NCBI RefSeq assembly: GCF_010078385.1
Contig: NZ_SIJC01000001.1
Location: 558,001 to 622,000 of the forward strand
Source: Chengkuizengella sediminis
GTDB lineage: Bacteria; Bacillota; Bacilli; Paenibacillales; KCTC-33759
DNA length: 64,000 bases
Reading direction: 5' to 3'
Each line of letters opens with the position of its first letter. The first letter of the stretch is position 1. Below are positions 8,443 to 17,059 of this stretch, piece by piece. The position numbers and the translations under genes were made by a program. The notes beneath the pieces were generated by a model. That model saw only the letters and a list, made by a program, of their open reading frames with translations, did no database searches and was not told the DNA's origin.

Positions 8443-9636
8443 ATGACTTAGTTTTTCTTCTTCTTGATTAGAAACGATGATGGTTTCCGTATTTTCCACT
8501 GCATCTTCAATACTTTGCGGAAGCCATTCCATCGAGTCTTCAATTCTTTCAACTAAACCTAGATTTGGGTTTGTAGCTGGATTTTTAGGTAGGAAAATAG
8601 TACAGCAATCCTCATAAGGAAGTATGGAAGTCTCAAATGTATTAATATCTTGTGCAATTTTAATAATTTCGTTTTTATCCATCGTAATTAAAGGACGTAA
8701 GATTGGCATTCCAGTCGCACGTCCAATAACATTCAAGCTAGATAACGTTTGACTTGCCACCTGACCTAAATTATCTCCAGTAATGATGCCTAGATTTCCG
8801 TTCTTCTCAGCTAATTTTTCAGTAATTCGAAGCATCGCTCTTCTCATGAATGTAATGATTAAGTTCTTACGAGCATGTTCATTAAACTGTGTTTGTATTT
8901 CTGTAAACGGTACGATATGCACTTTCATTTTTCCAGAGTAATTCGTTAATTCTTTTGCCAAATCAATTACCTTTTGTTTAGCACGTTCGCTAGTAAAAGG
9001 TGCGCTATGAAAGTGGACTGCCTCTAGTTTCATTCCGCGTTTCATCGCAAGATAACCAGCAACAGGGCTATCAATCCCTCCTGATAACATTAACATAGAT
9101 TTACCACTGCTTCCTAGCGGAAAACCACCTAATCCTGATATCGTCTCCGAATAAATAAATGTTCCTTCTTCTCTTACTTCTACTTTTAAAATCACATCTG
9201 GTTCATGAACATTTACTTTTAATCCTGGTGTATGATGTAATACATATCCTCCAATTAAGTGATTAAGCTCTTGTGAGTCATGAGGAAAATGTTTATATGC
9301 TCTGCGAACATTAACTTTAAAAGTATTTGGTTTTGGTACCAAGTTATTCATTAATTCTAGGCTTACTTCTCTCATTGCTTCAAGTTCTGTATCTACTTTT
9401 TTCACAGGACTAAACGATACAAGTCCAAAAATTTTTTTTAATTGTTCAGCAATGCCTTCAAATGACTCACCATTTAATTGAATATATACCCTACCATAGT
9501 TTTTTATAATTTGAATATTAGGATATGATTTCAAAAAATCACGAATATGAGTTAGAACTCGATTCTCAAAGACGCTTCGATTTCTACCTTTAAGTGTAAG
9601 TTCTCCCAAACGAAGTAATATATAATCTGGCTTCAT
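8434..9636 (-). CDS. thiI: tRNA 4-thiouridine sulfurtransferase ThiI
   Basis: A 400-residue enzyme that adenylates and thiolates U8 of tRNA. The order is an N-terminal ferredoxin-like domain, a THUMP domain (about 60-165), and a PP-loop ATPase with SGGIDSPV at 185-192. The C-terminal rhodanese domain of the E. coli enzyme is absent, the usual Bacillus form, which receives sulfur from a dedicated desulfurase. The partner desulfurase lies 14 bases upstream. A role in thiazole synthesis is not implied without the rhodanese domain. Confidence 0.95.
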   Translation of the reverse strand: MKPDYILLRLGELTLKGRNRSVFENRVLTHIRDFLKSYPNIQIIKNYGRVYIQLNGESFEGIAEQLKKIFGLVSFSPVKKVDTELEAMREVSLELMNNLVPKPNTFKVNVRRAYKHFPHDSQELNHLIGGYVLHHTPGLKVNVHEPDVILKVEVREEGTFIYSETISGLGGFPLGSSGKSMLMLSGGIDSPVAGYLAMKRGMKLEAVHFHSAPFTSERAKQKVIDLAKELTNYSGKMKVHIVPFTEIQTQFNEHARKNLIITFMRRAMLRITEKLAEKNGNLGIITGDNLGQVASQTLSSLNVIGRATGMPILRPLITMDKNEIIKIAQDINTFETSILPYEDCCTIFLPKNPATNPNLGLVERIEDSMEWLPQSIEDAVENTETIIVSNQEEEKLSHLF

Positions 9637-9650
9637 CTTATTGTGTCCCC

Positions 9651-10799
9651 CTATTTTGTAAACCCTTTATAATCATGAACAACTTGCTTTAACTGATTAC
9701 ACAACGTATCAATATCTTCTACAGAGTGTTCAGCAGACATGCTAATACGTATACCGCTATTCGCATTATTCTCAGATGTTCCCATAGCTTTAAGTACACG
9801 GCTTGCTTTACTTTCACCAGAAGCACATGCAGATCTTGTGGAAACATAAATTCCTTTTTTTTCCAATGCGTGGACGATCACTTCAGATTTCATACCAGTA
9901 AATGAAAAATGTACGATATGAGGTGCCATATGTTCAGGATCAACTGATCCATTTAATTTAAGTTCAGGAATTTGAAGAATAAAATCTGTTAATTTTTTTC
10001 TTAAACGATACAAATGTTCGAGATTACCTTTCTGTTTATCCATTGAAATTCTTATTGCTTTAGCCATACCAACAATCAGTGGGACATTTTCAGTTCCTGA
10101 ACGATAGCCTGCTTCCTGTCCACCACCTGACAATAAAGGAAATAATTTAATTCCTTTCCTATAGTATAATACCCCAACCCCTTTTGGACCATTTAACTTA
10201 TGAGCAGAAACACTCATTAGATCAATCCCCCACTCTTCAGGATATAGAGGTATTTTACCTATACTTTGTATTGCATCAACATGAAAAAAAATACGTTTAT
10301 GTTTTTTTAACAAACTAGCTATTTTTTTAATCGGCTGTATTCGTCCAACTTCATTATTTACATGCATAATACTCACTAAGATTGTTTCATCTGTAAGTGC
10401 ATTCTGTAGATCTTCTATTGAAACTTGACCTGTATGATTCACAGGTAAATAAGTTACTTGATAACCTAATTGTTCAAGTTGTTTAAAGCTTTCATATACA
10501 GAGGCATGTTCAATTTCTGTCGTAATTAAGTGTTTCCCTCTGTTTTGATATTGAAATGCAACCCCTTTAATTGCCATGTTGTTGCTCTCAGTCCCTCCAG
10601 AAGTAAATATAAGCTGTTCTCCATTTACATCTAACGACTCTGAGATTACATGTCTAGCTCTTCTCATCAATTGTTCTGCATCTATTCCAAATTGATGAAG
10701 TGAAGATGGATTACCATAATAATTTTTCATAACCTCAAGGACAGTATCCGTCACTTCATTAAATGGAGGTGTTGTAGCAGAGTGGTCAAAATAATACAT
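9651..10799 (-). CDS. Cysteine desulfurase paired with ThiI (NifS/IscS type)
   Basis: It encodes a 382-residue PLP enzyme that takes sulfur from cysteine as a protein persulfide. The PLP lysine is K201 in SAHKLNGPKG and the active-site cysteine is C325 in STRSACASGES. It sits directly upstream of thiI with a 14-base gap, the nifZ-thiI arrangement of Bacillus, so its main sulfur acceptor is probably ThiI. AAGGGG lies before the ATG. A general IscS role in Fe-S assembly is possible but less likely. Confidence 0.92.
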   Translation of the reverse strand: MYYFDHSATTPPFNEVTDTVLEVMKNYYGNPSSLHQFGIDAEQLMRRARHVISESLDVNGEQLIFTSGGTESNNMAIKGVAFQYQNRGKHLITTEIEHASVYESFKQLEQLGYQVTYLPVNHTGQVSIEDLQNALTDETILVSIMHVNNEVGRIQPIKKIASLLKKHKRIFFHVDAIQSIGKIPLYPEEWGIDLMSVSAHKLNGPKGVGVLYYRKGIKLFPLLSGGGQEAGYRSGTENVPLIVGMAKAIRISMDKQKGNLEHLYRLRKKLTDFILQIPELKLNGSVDPEHMAPHIVHFSFTGMKSEVIVHALEKKGIYVSTRSACASGESKASRVLKAMGTSENNANSGIRISMSAEHSVEDIDTLCNQLKQVVHDYKGFTK

Positions 10800-10860
10800 T
10801 TTTCATAAACCCCTTTAAAACACTATGATTTCACTCCTTCAACGATTTTACACTAATACA

Positions 10861-10876
10861 CCCACAAAAGTGAAGT
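10861..10876 (+). repeat. Copy of a short dispersed intergenic motif (CCCACAAAAGTGAAGT)
   Basis: These 16 bases are identical to 23718-23703 read on the minus strand. Looser copies lie at 32493-32513, 32529-32545, 50891-50906 and 56438-56450. This copy lies 62 bases upstream of the desulfurase start. Confidence 0.4.
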
Positions 10877-10923
10877 AAAACCTTTTAAGTTGCTCTCAGT
10901 TTGGATGCACACATAAGATATAT

Positions 10924-10957
10924 AAAAAACAAACCCAATAAAAAGGGTTTGTTTTTT
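10924..10957. terminator. Terminator of the DUF4190-like gene
   Basis: A 13-bp stem (10924-10936 with 10945-10957) is flanked by six A and six T bases, so it can work in both directions. It lies 8 bases beyond the stop of the minus-strand gene at 10965. Confidence 0.85.
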
Positions 10958-10964
10958 GTATATC

Positions 10965-11354
10965 CTAGGTGTATAAAGGTAATACCATATATGCGAGAAA
11001 AGCAATGACTCCCAATGCAATGGACCAACCGCCAAGTGTACGGCTCCCCTGATACCATGCAACAAAACCGAATACAGCAGCAGCAGGACCTAAAATCAAG
11101 GGATAAATAAACCATGATGCAAGTGCAAATACAAGGGATATTATGCCTAATGTAGTATTAGCACCTATATCTCTTGCCTCTTCCACATCAGATTGTATTG
11201 TCTCATTTCGTTCCCTATTGAAATTAGCTACATTAAAAGGAGCATATTCTTCAGCATATTCCTCATCAAATGGTTCAACATTATCATTAGATAAGTTATC
11301 GTTCATTTGATTTCGTTCATTTCTATTTCCGATGTTCATGTTTTCTGAATCCAT
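10965..11354 (-). CDS. Small membrane protein with acidic disordered head (DUF4190-like)
   Basis: It encodes 129 residues. The first 60 or so are hydrophilic, rich in Asn and Glu and probably disordered. The rest holds two or three membrane helices with small residues (GIISLVFALASWF, LGPAAAVFGFVAWYQG, LGVIAFLAYMVLPL), the pattern of DUF4190-type proteins. AAAGGAGGTC precedes the ATG. It is probably co-transcribed with the DUF1540 gene 27 bases upstream. Function unknown. Confidence 0.65.
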   Translation of the reverse strand: MDSENMNIGNRNERNQMNDNLSNDNVEPFDEEYAEEYAPFNVANFNRERNETIQSDVEEARDIGANTTLGIISLVFALASWFIYPLILGPAAAVFGFVAWYQGSRTLGGWSIALGVIAFLAYMVLPLYT

Positions 11355-11381
11355 GTTTGACCTCCTTTCAACAGGGACATG

Positions 11382-11591
11382 TTAAGACTTCTTTTTAAAC
11401 GTGTGACAACACGTATTCGATTCCTTTGAAGCTTTATCCTGATGATTGGAATCAAAATTTTCGCCTGCGAATTCTTCATTAAAATTGATATTTGCATGTT
11501 CATCTACTTCAATATTAATTTTATCTGCATTACAGTTATTACCTGCTGCCCAATATTCACAATTTGCCACGCTGCATTTTACTTGCGGCAT
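11382..11591 (-). CDS. DUF1540 small cysteine-containing protein
   Basis: A 69-residue protein with the DUF1540 pattern: VKCSVANCEYWAAGNNCNAD holds three cysteines (residues 6, 11 and 20), and a C-terminal TCCHTF holds two more cysteines and a histidine, as for a small metal-binding protein. Proteins of this family are common in spore formers and their role is unknown. GGGGGTGATC precedes the ATG. The DUF4190-like gene follows. Confidence 0.8.
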   Translation of the reverse strand: MPQVKCSVANCEYWAAGNNCNADKINIEVDEHANINFNEEFAGENFDSNHQDKASKESNTCCHTFKKKS

Positions 11592-11665
11592 TATTGATCA
11601 CCCCCATTTTTATTTTTCCGTATTGATGATGATCTATACTTAATAAATTTACCCATAACAAAAAA

Positions 11666-11683
11666 ACCATCCCATAGGATGGT
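11666..11683 (-). terminator. Terminator of the YpuI-like gene
   Basis: A 7-bp stem (11666-11672 with 11677-11683) has a 4-base loop. On the minus strand it runs into TTTTTTTGTTATG. Confidence 0.8.
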
Positions 11684-11705
11684 CTCCAACATCATCATTA
11701 ATTTT

Positions 11706-12206
11706 TTATACACTTTTACCTTGTAATTTTTTCTCTGTTAAATAATCTGTTTCATAAAACGCAAGATCATCACGTAATTCCTCAAATGTTTTAGATAACC
11801 CTAGAATAAGATCTCTAATTTCACGTGATGGTTTTTTTCTAAATCGAATCGCATCTTGACCTGTATATGCATATCTGCCATCTTCTGCATAACATTCGTG
11901 CTTAGGGTAGAAAAATGAAGCTATACACTTATGGTATACATCAAACAAAACCTTTTCGGAAAAATCTAAATTAAAATTAGGTCTTCGTAAGCAGATTCCA
12001 ATTTTCTCATAAAAAACTTCTGAAAACACAAGCAAATGCCGTACATCAGATAAAATATCTCGATAAAACTGTTCCATTTCAATATCATTGTCTATGTTTA
12101 GTTGAGTTAGCGAATGATGATTTAAAAATTCTTCTGTTTTATCAATGACTCCCTTTAATTTTCCTTTTGTAATTTCACATAAATTTTTTACATTGTCTTT
12201 AGTCAT
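11706..12206 (-). CDS. YpuI-family protein (DUF3907)
   Basis: It encodes 166 residues, soluble and mostly helical. It carries family signs such as FYRDILSDVRHLLVFSE, YHKCIASFFYPKHE, YTGQDAIRF and the tail YETDYLTEKK, which I recognise from Bacillus YpuI. The role of YpuI is not established. The gene stands alone with its own terminator and an AAGGAGGATC binding site. Confidence 0.7.
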   Translation of the reverse strand: MTKDNVKNLCEITKGKLKGVIDKTEEFLNHHSLTQLNIDNDIEMEQFYRDILSDVRHLLVFSEVFYEKIGICLRRPNFNLDFSEKVLFDVYHKCIASFFYPKHECYAEDGRYAYTGQDAIRFRKKPSREIRDLILGLSKTFEELRDDLAFYETDYLTEKKLQGKSV

Positions 12207-12392
12207 AAAAATAGATCCTCCTTAAACTGACAACCATCCTATAATGACTACATTTCAATCGTAACATAGATTGCACAGCTTTTCATGTAATTGATGTAAA
12301 TGAAAATGAATAAAAGAACTGCTTTTTTTAGAATCTAAAGATATTCTATACCTACATCAATAAAGTTTCAATATATATTAGGAGGGTTTCAT

Positions 12393-14246
12393 ATGAAATT
12401 TGTTAAAATTGCTTTTCCTGTTTTTATTTTAACTGTAATTGGTTTACTAATATTCCCAGTTGGTGATCAAAAAATTGATGAAAATATGAAAATACAAATG
12501 AATACAAATTCTGAATTAAAGATGAAAGAATCACTAATGAATCAAGATGTAAGCAAAACAAATGAACTATGTCGCATTCAATGCACAAGGCATTTCACTC
12601 AAGCTTTGGATAATATGAATGGCTCAAACGATAAAAAATCAATCTTATCACAGATAAAAGAAAATCACACCAATGTGGTTCAAGTTGTTTGGATGGACAA
12701 TAATAACAATAAGAATGAAGCGATAGGCAATCTTAGTGGAGAATTGAAAAGTAAAGTATCACCTTTAATTAATGAAGGGAAAAAAGTCCTAAAAGAAAAT
12801 AAACTTTATCAATCTGAAACAATTCAAGTTGGCAAAGAGAAGTATTTTGTTTTAGCAGTACCTTCCCAAGAAAAAAATTCTGCCTTAATAGGTGTGATTA
12901 AACAAGATTTTCTAAATCAGGTAGAAATCGAGCAAAGAAAAAATTTAAGAATAGTTCCCTATCCAAGTGATAAAAGATATGGCATAAAATCCGTTGATTC
13001 TGATACACTTCAAGATGTAAAAGTAGATCATCCTGAAGAGAATGTAGGAACAAGTCATTATCATCTGAAAGAAATCGTAGTTAAATTCAAAATTGAACCT
13101 TCAGCATCAGATTTAAAGAAAATTAAATCTGATATTCAGGCAACTTCTATGAAAAAATTAGGATATACTTATGTATTTAGCTCCAATACTATGGATGCAG
13201 AACAAATGATGAGTTATTTTAACAAATGGGATGTGGAATATACAGAACCGCATTATTTATATATGACCAATGAAACAATTCAATCTGCTGAAAATGAACC
13301 TAATGATATTTTATATGACCCTTATCAGTGGAATCTCCCTAATATTGATACTTTAAATGGCTGGGATTTAAGCAAAGGGAGTAATCAAATTATCGTAGCA
13401 GTTATAGATACTGGTGTGGATTTAAACCACCCTGATTTACAAGGTCAATTGTTAGAAGGGGCTAATTTCGTGGATGAAGAGGCACAACCTTTAGATGATG
13501 TTGGACACGGAACACATGTTGCAGGTATTATATCAGCCAAAGTAGATAACTCTGAAGGGATTGCAGGAATGAGCTGGTATAATAAAATCTTACCAATTAA
13601 AGTACTTGATTCAACTGGGGCTGGTAGTACCTATGCAGTAGCTCAAGGTGTCATATGGGCAACTGATCAGGGGGCTAAAGTGATTAATATGAGCTTAGGT
13701 AATTATGCAGAGACTCAGTTTCTCCATGATGCAATAAAATATGCCTATGATAAAGATGTTGTATTGATTGCTGCAACAGGAAACGATAATACAAATCAAC
13801 CAGGCTATCCAGCTGCATACCCTGAAGTGATTGCTGTATCAGCTACAGATGAATCATCAAATAAGGCTGAATTTTCTAATTTTGGTGATTATTTAGATGT
13901 GATGGCACCGGGTGTCAGCATTCCAAGTACGTACCCTGACAAACAGTATGCTGCATTGTCTGGCACTTCTATGGCTAGTCCACATGTATCTGCTTTAGCC
14001 GCGATGATTCGGTCAATAAATCCAAAACTAAAAAATGTTGAAGTTATGGAAATAATTCGGAACACGGCTGTAGATTTAGGTGATGCTGGAAAAGATAATT
14101 ATTATGGTTTTGGATTAATTCATGTTGTAAATGCATTGGAAAATGCAAGTGGAAATCAGACAGTCCAATCAAAGGAGAAAAAATCTTGGTTTCAGAGATT
14201 AATCGACTCATTAAATCCTAATAAAAACCCCTCTGAAGTTAGATAA
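12393..14246 (+). CDS. Secreted subtilisin-like serine protease (S8) with a sensor-like N-terminal region
   Basis: This 617-residue protein starts with a signal or membrane segment (about 5-23). Residues about 70-190 look like a Cache-type extracellular fold (NVVQVVWMDNNN, then KYFVLAVPSQ and LIGVIKQDFLNQV). A fervidolysin-type propeptide follows (about 220-300, IVVKFKIEPSASDLKKI). The S8 catalytic domain has D339 (VIDTGVD), H372 (GHGTHVAG) and S526 (SGTSMASPH). The catalytic triad is complete, so it should be active. The C-terminal tail is basic and short. GGAGGG precedes the ATG. Its substrate is unknown. Confidence 0.88.
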   Translation: MKFVKIAFPVFILTVIGLLIFPVGDQKIDENMKIQMNTNSELKMKESLMNQDVSKTNELCRIQCTRHFTQALDNMNGSNDKKSILSQIKENHTNVVQVVWMDNNNNKNEAIGNLSGELKSKVSPLINEGKKVLKENKLYQSETIQVGKEKYFVLAVPSQEKNSALIGVIKQDFLNQVEIEQRKNLRIVPYPSDKRYGIKSVDSDTLQDVKVDHPEENVGTSHYHLKEIVVKFKIEPSASDLKKIKSDIQATSMKKLGYTYVFSSNTMDAEQMMSYFNKWDVEYTEPHYLYMTNETIQSAENEPNDILYDPYQWNLPNIDTLNGWDLSKGSNQIIVAVIDTGVDLNHPDLQGQLLEGANFVDEEAQPLDDVGHGTHVAGIISAKVDNSEGIAGMSWYNKILPIKVLDSTGAGSTYAVAQGVIWATDQGAKVINMSLGNYAETQFLHDAIKYAYDKDVVLIAATGNDNTNQPGYPAAYPEVIAVSATDESSNKAEFSNFGDYLDVMAPGVSIPSTYPDKQYAALSGTSMASPHVSALAAMIRSINPKLKNVEVMEIIRNTAVDLGDAGKDNYYGFGLIHVVNALENASGNQTVQSKEKKSWFQRLIDSLNPNKNPSEVR

Positions 14247-14344
14247 ACTTTCAATATTAGAATTGATACAGTAAGTTTGATTGAGAAGAAACAAAAGATG
14301 TACTAGGATTAACATCTTAGAGTTTACTTTTTCTTTAAAACTTA

Positions 14345-14380
14345 AAATTTGTAAATTTATTAAATTCTTAAGTTATAAAA
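14345..14380 (+). repeat. AT-rich dispersed repeat, copy 1
   Basis: About 36 bases nearly identical to 36845-36879. The core (14362-14380, AAATTCTTAAGTTATAAAA) is exact. It contains a promoter-like pair, TTGTAA and TTATAA 18 bases apart, and directly abuts a hairpin (14382-14407). Confidence 0.6.
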
Positions 14381-14381
14381 T

Positions 14382-14407
14382 AAGGGAGTGGAAAAATCCA
14401 CTCCCTT
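14382..14407. terminator. Bidirectional terminator between the protease and RNase P RNA genes
   Basis: An 11-bp stem (14382-14392 with 14397-14407) has a 4-base loop. It serves the protease from the left and rnpB from the right; on the minus strand it runs into TATTTTATAAC. Confidence 0.85.
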
Positions 14408-14423
14408 TTAACGACCTAATATT

Positions 14424-14831
14424 GGAAAGCTTGCCATAAGCCGGGTTCTGTATCTTCCAGTGGTATTAACGGGTGTCATCCCTCCCACCAATGAAGTAAC
14501 AATCATCTATCTAGGCTGTATATTGCTATACAGCTCAAGCGACCAACCTAAACGCACCTCGGGCTAAAGTTGTGATTAGAAATCACTGCGTTTCATTAGG
14601 TCTTGCTCCAAGTGGGGTTTACCAGGAAATATGTCACCATAAATCCTCGTGGTCTCTTACACCACGGTTCCACCCTTACCTGTGCATACAAATAAATGTA
14701 TGCCATCGGCGGTCCATTTCTGTGGCACTATCCTTCAACTCGCGCTGACTGGACGTTATCCAGCACCCTGCCCTGTGGAGCCCGGACTTTCCTCTCGAGA
14801 ATATCTCCAGCGATTGTTCGTCAAACTTTCC
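14424..14831 (-). ncRNA. rnpB: RNase P RNA, class A architecture
   Basis: This is the catalytic RNA that trims tRNA 5' ends. Read on the minus strand it shows GAGGAAAGTCCGGGCTCC, AGGGCAGGGTGCTGGATAAC, ACCGCCGATGGC, GGTAAGGGTGGAA, GGTAAACCCCAC, GGAGCAAGACC, ATAGATGATTGTTAC and ACAGAACCCGGCTTAT. P1 pairs 14822-14831 with 14424-14433. These landmarks follow the E. coli type (class A), including the region after ACCGCCGATGGC, and not the Bacillus subtilis class B layout. The ends are set from the P1 helix and could be off by a few bases. Confidence 0.93.
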
Positions 14832-14843
14832 GTCACGAAGATT

Positions 14844-14873
14844 AGTATAACAGATTGAAATCATAAATAACAA
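14844..14873 (-). promoter_or_regulatory. Promoter of rnpB
   Basis: On the minus strand TTGTTA (14873-14868) and TATACT (14849-14844) are 18 bases apart. Transcription would start about 7 to 12 bases later, at the 5' end of the P1 helix. Confidence 0.55.
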
Positions 14874-14917
14874 GCACTTAATTTTAGAAATTATAGAAAA
14901 TTTTACACTTAAACAAA

Positions 14918-14939
14918 CATAACAACTTATTATGTTATT
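14918..14939 (-). terminator. Weak hairpin after the Nif3-like gene
   Basis: AACATAA pairs with TTATGTT across a short loop, then TTGTTTAAG follows on the minus strand. It is AT-rich and may be a weak terminator between yqfO and rnpB. Confidence 0.35.
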
Positions 14940-14965
14940 TTTTAGGAATCAAAGTCCTTTGAATC

Positions 14966-16081
14966 TTATAAAAAAGTGAAAGGATCGGTATCTGTAGTTG
15001 ACTGAATTACATTTGTTCCTATTTTTTTAGTAAAAAATTCTGTTTGCAAATAATCAGAAACATGTTTGATCATTATTTTTTCAGCATGATGTCCAGGATC
15101 TATGATAGATAATCCATCTGCTAAAGCATCTTGAGCAGTATGAAAATCGATATCTCCTGTTATTAAAACATCAGCACCAGCATATTTTGCTTGTTGTACA
15201 TATCTACTTCCTGATCCCCCTAGAACAGCAACCTTACTTATTTCTTTATTTAGATCTCCAACCGTTCTTACCATAGGTACTTCAAAATTTTCTTTTACAG
15301 TTGATACTAATTCAGCTAAGGTTTTCTTATCAGGTAAACGTCCTACTCTACCCAAACCAAAGGACTTCCCTTTTAAATCCATCGGATATAAATCATAAGC
15401 AACTTCTTCATAAGGATGTGCTTTTAACATCGCTTGAACTACTTTTCTCTGAATATTCTGAGGTACAATTGTTTCTATACGAATTTCATTTGCTTTAGTT
15501 AGTTTCCCTTTTTCCCCGATGTAAGGATCTGTATTTTCTTGAGCCAAAAATGTACCTTCTCCTTTAATATTAAAGCTGCAATGACTATAATCACCTATCC
15601 ATCCAGCACCAGCAGCAAATATGGACTTCAATACATTGTTATGTGCTTCTTCTGGTACGAAAACAACAAGTTTACTTAATTTCTCAGTATGTACTTCTTC
15701 AAGTGGTGAAAGTTTTGTTAATCCCAGCGCATTTGCCATCATATCATTAATGCCACCTTCTGCAACATCTAGATTGGTATGTGCAACGTACACAGCAATA
15801 TCGTTTTTGATACATTTTTCATAAATTTTACCTGCTGATAAATCTGTTTGTATATGTTTTAATGGTCTGAAAATAATGGGATGATGGGCAATAATCAATT
15901 GAATATCTTTTTCGATCGCTTCATCAACAACTTGTTCTGTTACATCCAAAGTCACCATTACATTTTTAATTTCTTTATTTAACGTCCCAAGTTGCAAACC
16001 AATTTTATCATCAGGAACAGCATAATATTTAGGTGTCCAATGTTCTAAGATTTGAGTTATTGTTTGTCCCTTTGCAAACAC
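14966..16081 (-). CDS. yqfO: Nif3-like dinuclear metal centre protein (YqfO)
   Basis: A 371-residue member of the NIF3/YbgI family with a central inserted domain of about 100 residues (PII-like), as in Bacillus YqfO. Metal ligands lie in AHHPIIFRPLKH, AHTNLDVAEGG and, at the C-terminus, DPGHHAEK. Family members form hexameric toroids and may act in GTP cyclohydrolase-like or metal-related chemistry; the true role is unsettled. It starts with GTG at 16081 after AAGGAGGT and overlaps trmK by 25 bases, so the two are translationally coupled. Confidence 0.9.
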   Translation of the reverse strand: MFAKGQTITQILEHWTPKYYAVPDDKIGLQLGTLNKEIKNVMVTLDVTEQVVDEAIEKDIQLIIAHHPIIFRPLKHIQTDLSAGKIYEKCIKNDIAVYVAHTNLDVAEGGINDMMANALGLTKLSPLEEVHTEKLSKLVVFVPEEAHNNVLKSIFAAGAGWIGDYSHCSFNIKGEGTFLAQENTDPYIGEKGKLTKANEIRIETIVPQNIQRKVVQAMLKAHPYEEVAYDLYPMDLKGKSFGLGRVGRLPDKKTLAELVSTVKENFEVPMVRTVGDLNKEISKVAVLGGSGSRYVQQAKYAGADVLITGDIDFHTAQDALADGLSIIDPGHHAEKIMIKHVSDYLQTEFFTKKIGTNVIQSTTDTDPFTFL

Positions 16082-16830
16082 TTGAGTACCTCCTTCAGTT
16101 GATCAACTTCTGCAGAAAATTCACTTTTCTTATGAACTGCTTCTTCTAAATTAGATTGTGATAATTGTTCAATTACCTTTTCTCTCTTTGCAATTTCCCT
16201 ATTCCACTTTTTTATAAAAACAGGAGATGGATTATTTAATAAATGTGGTCCCATTAATATTTTCAATTTACGAGTAAGCTGAATATGACAATCACAATTC
16301 CATTCGTACATTTCTTCGGAAAATATTTGTTCATTAGATTCTTCATATGCATTCTCACTGCGCTCTGCAACTAGAATTTCATAAATCTTACGATCCTCTT
16401 CCAAAATATCTTCCTCAATTAATTGCCAGTGATTTTGTATACACCAGCGCCTCACCTTATCCTCTGCAACATTTGGTTGTAATACAAGTCGCTTTACACC
16501 GGTATAATCATAAGAATGATTTAAGATATCTGTAATCAATCCTCCGCCCATTCCAGCAATCACAATCGTATCTACTTCCTCTTTATCGAGTACTTCCAAT
16601 CCGTTACCTAACCTCACTTGAATCATATGTTGTAAATTTGAGTTTTCAACCTGTTTTTTTGCAGCTTCATAAGGTCCTTTATTAACCTCACCCGCAACTG
16701 CCATTTGGATAATATTTTTCTGCGCTAAGTATGTAGGTAATAAAGCATGATCTGAACCAATATCTGCTAATTTACTATTAGGCAGTATTTTATTTGCTAT
16801 TTTTTTCAGTCTTTGAGATATTATCACCAT
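16057..16830 (-). CDS. trmK: tRNA (adenine22-N1)-methyltransferase TrmK
   Basis: It encodes 257 residues. The SAM-binding Rossmann domain shows DIGSDHALLP (motif I) and VIAGMGGGLITDIL (motif IV), followed by a C-terminal coiled-coil domain, as in Bacillus TrmK (YqfN). It methylates N1 of A22 in tRNA. It overlaps yqfO, a conserved pairing. GGAGTTG precedes the ATG. It has its own transcription start, because a terminator lies between it and sigA. Confidence 0.9.
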   Translation of the reverse strand: MVIISQRLKKIANKILPNSKLADIGSDHALLPTYLAQKNIIQMAVAGEVNKGPYEAAKKQVENSNLQHMIQVRLGNGLEVLDKEEVDTIVIAGMGGGLITDILNHSYDYTGVKRLVLQPNVAEDKVRRWCIQNHWQLIEEDILEEDRKIYEILVAERSENAYEESNEQIFSEEMYEWNCDCHIQLTRKLKILMGPHLLNNPSPVFIKKWNREIAKREKVIEQLSQSNLEEAVHKKSEFSAEVDQLKEVLKCLQRDKQ

Positions 16831-17007
16831 ATAGGAACAACTCCATTAATTATTTCAATTTTTATCATTTATAGAAATAAAATCATAAAAAAACATTTTT
16901 TTAAAAATTTGCATTAAAAATGGAAAAAGGTTAAACTAAATATGAGCTAAACAGAAAACACTAAAATAAAAATGGTAAAGTTTTAAAAAAATTAAAGTGT
17001 GCAAGCA

Positions 17008-17037
17008 AAAGACCTCACTGCAAGCAGAAAGGTCTTT
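17008..17037 (-). terminator. Terminator of the dnaG-sigA operon
   Basis: An 8-bp outer stem (17008-17015 with 17030-17037) encloses a second CTGC/GCAG stem. It lies about 20 bases beyond the sigA stop and is followed by TTTTGCTTGC on the minus strand. Confidence 0.75.
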
Positions 17038-17059
17038 AAATGGTAAAAAAACACAAAAA

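Noticed and set aside
10853-11115. Open frames of 70 and 76 codons on the minus strand
   Set aside because: They overlap the DUF4190-like gene in other frames and cross its terminator.
14649-14873. Open frames on both strands, 65 to 69 codons
   Set aside because: They lie inside or across the RNase P RNA gene, and none has a binding site or a protein-like composition.
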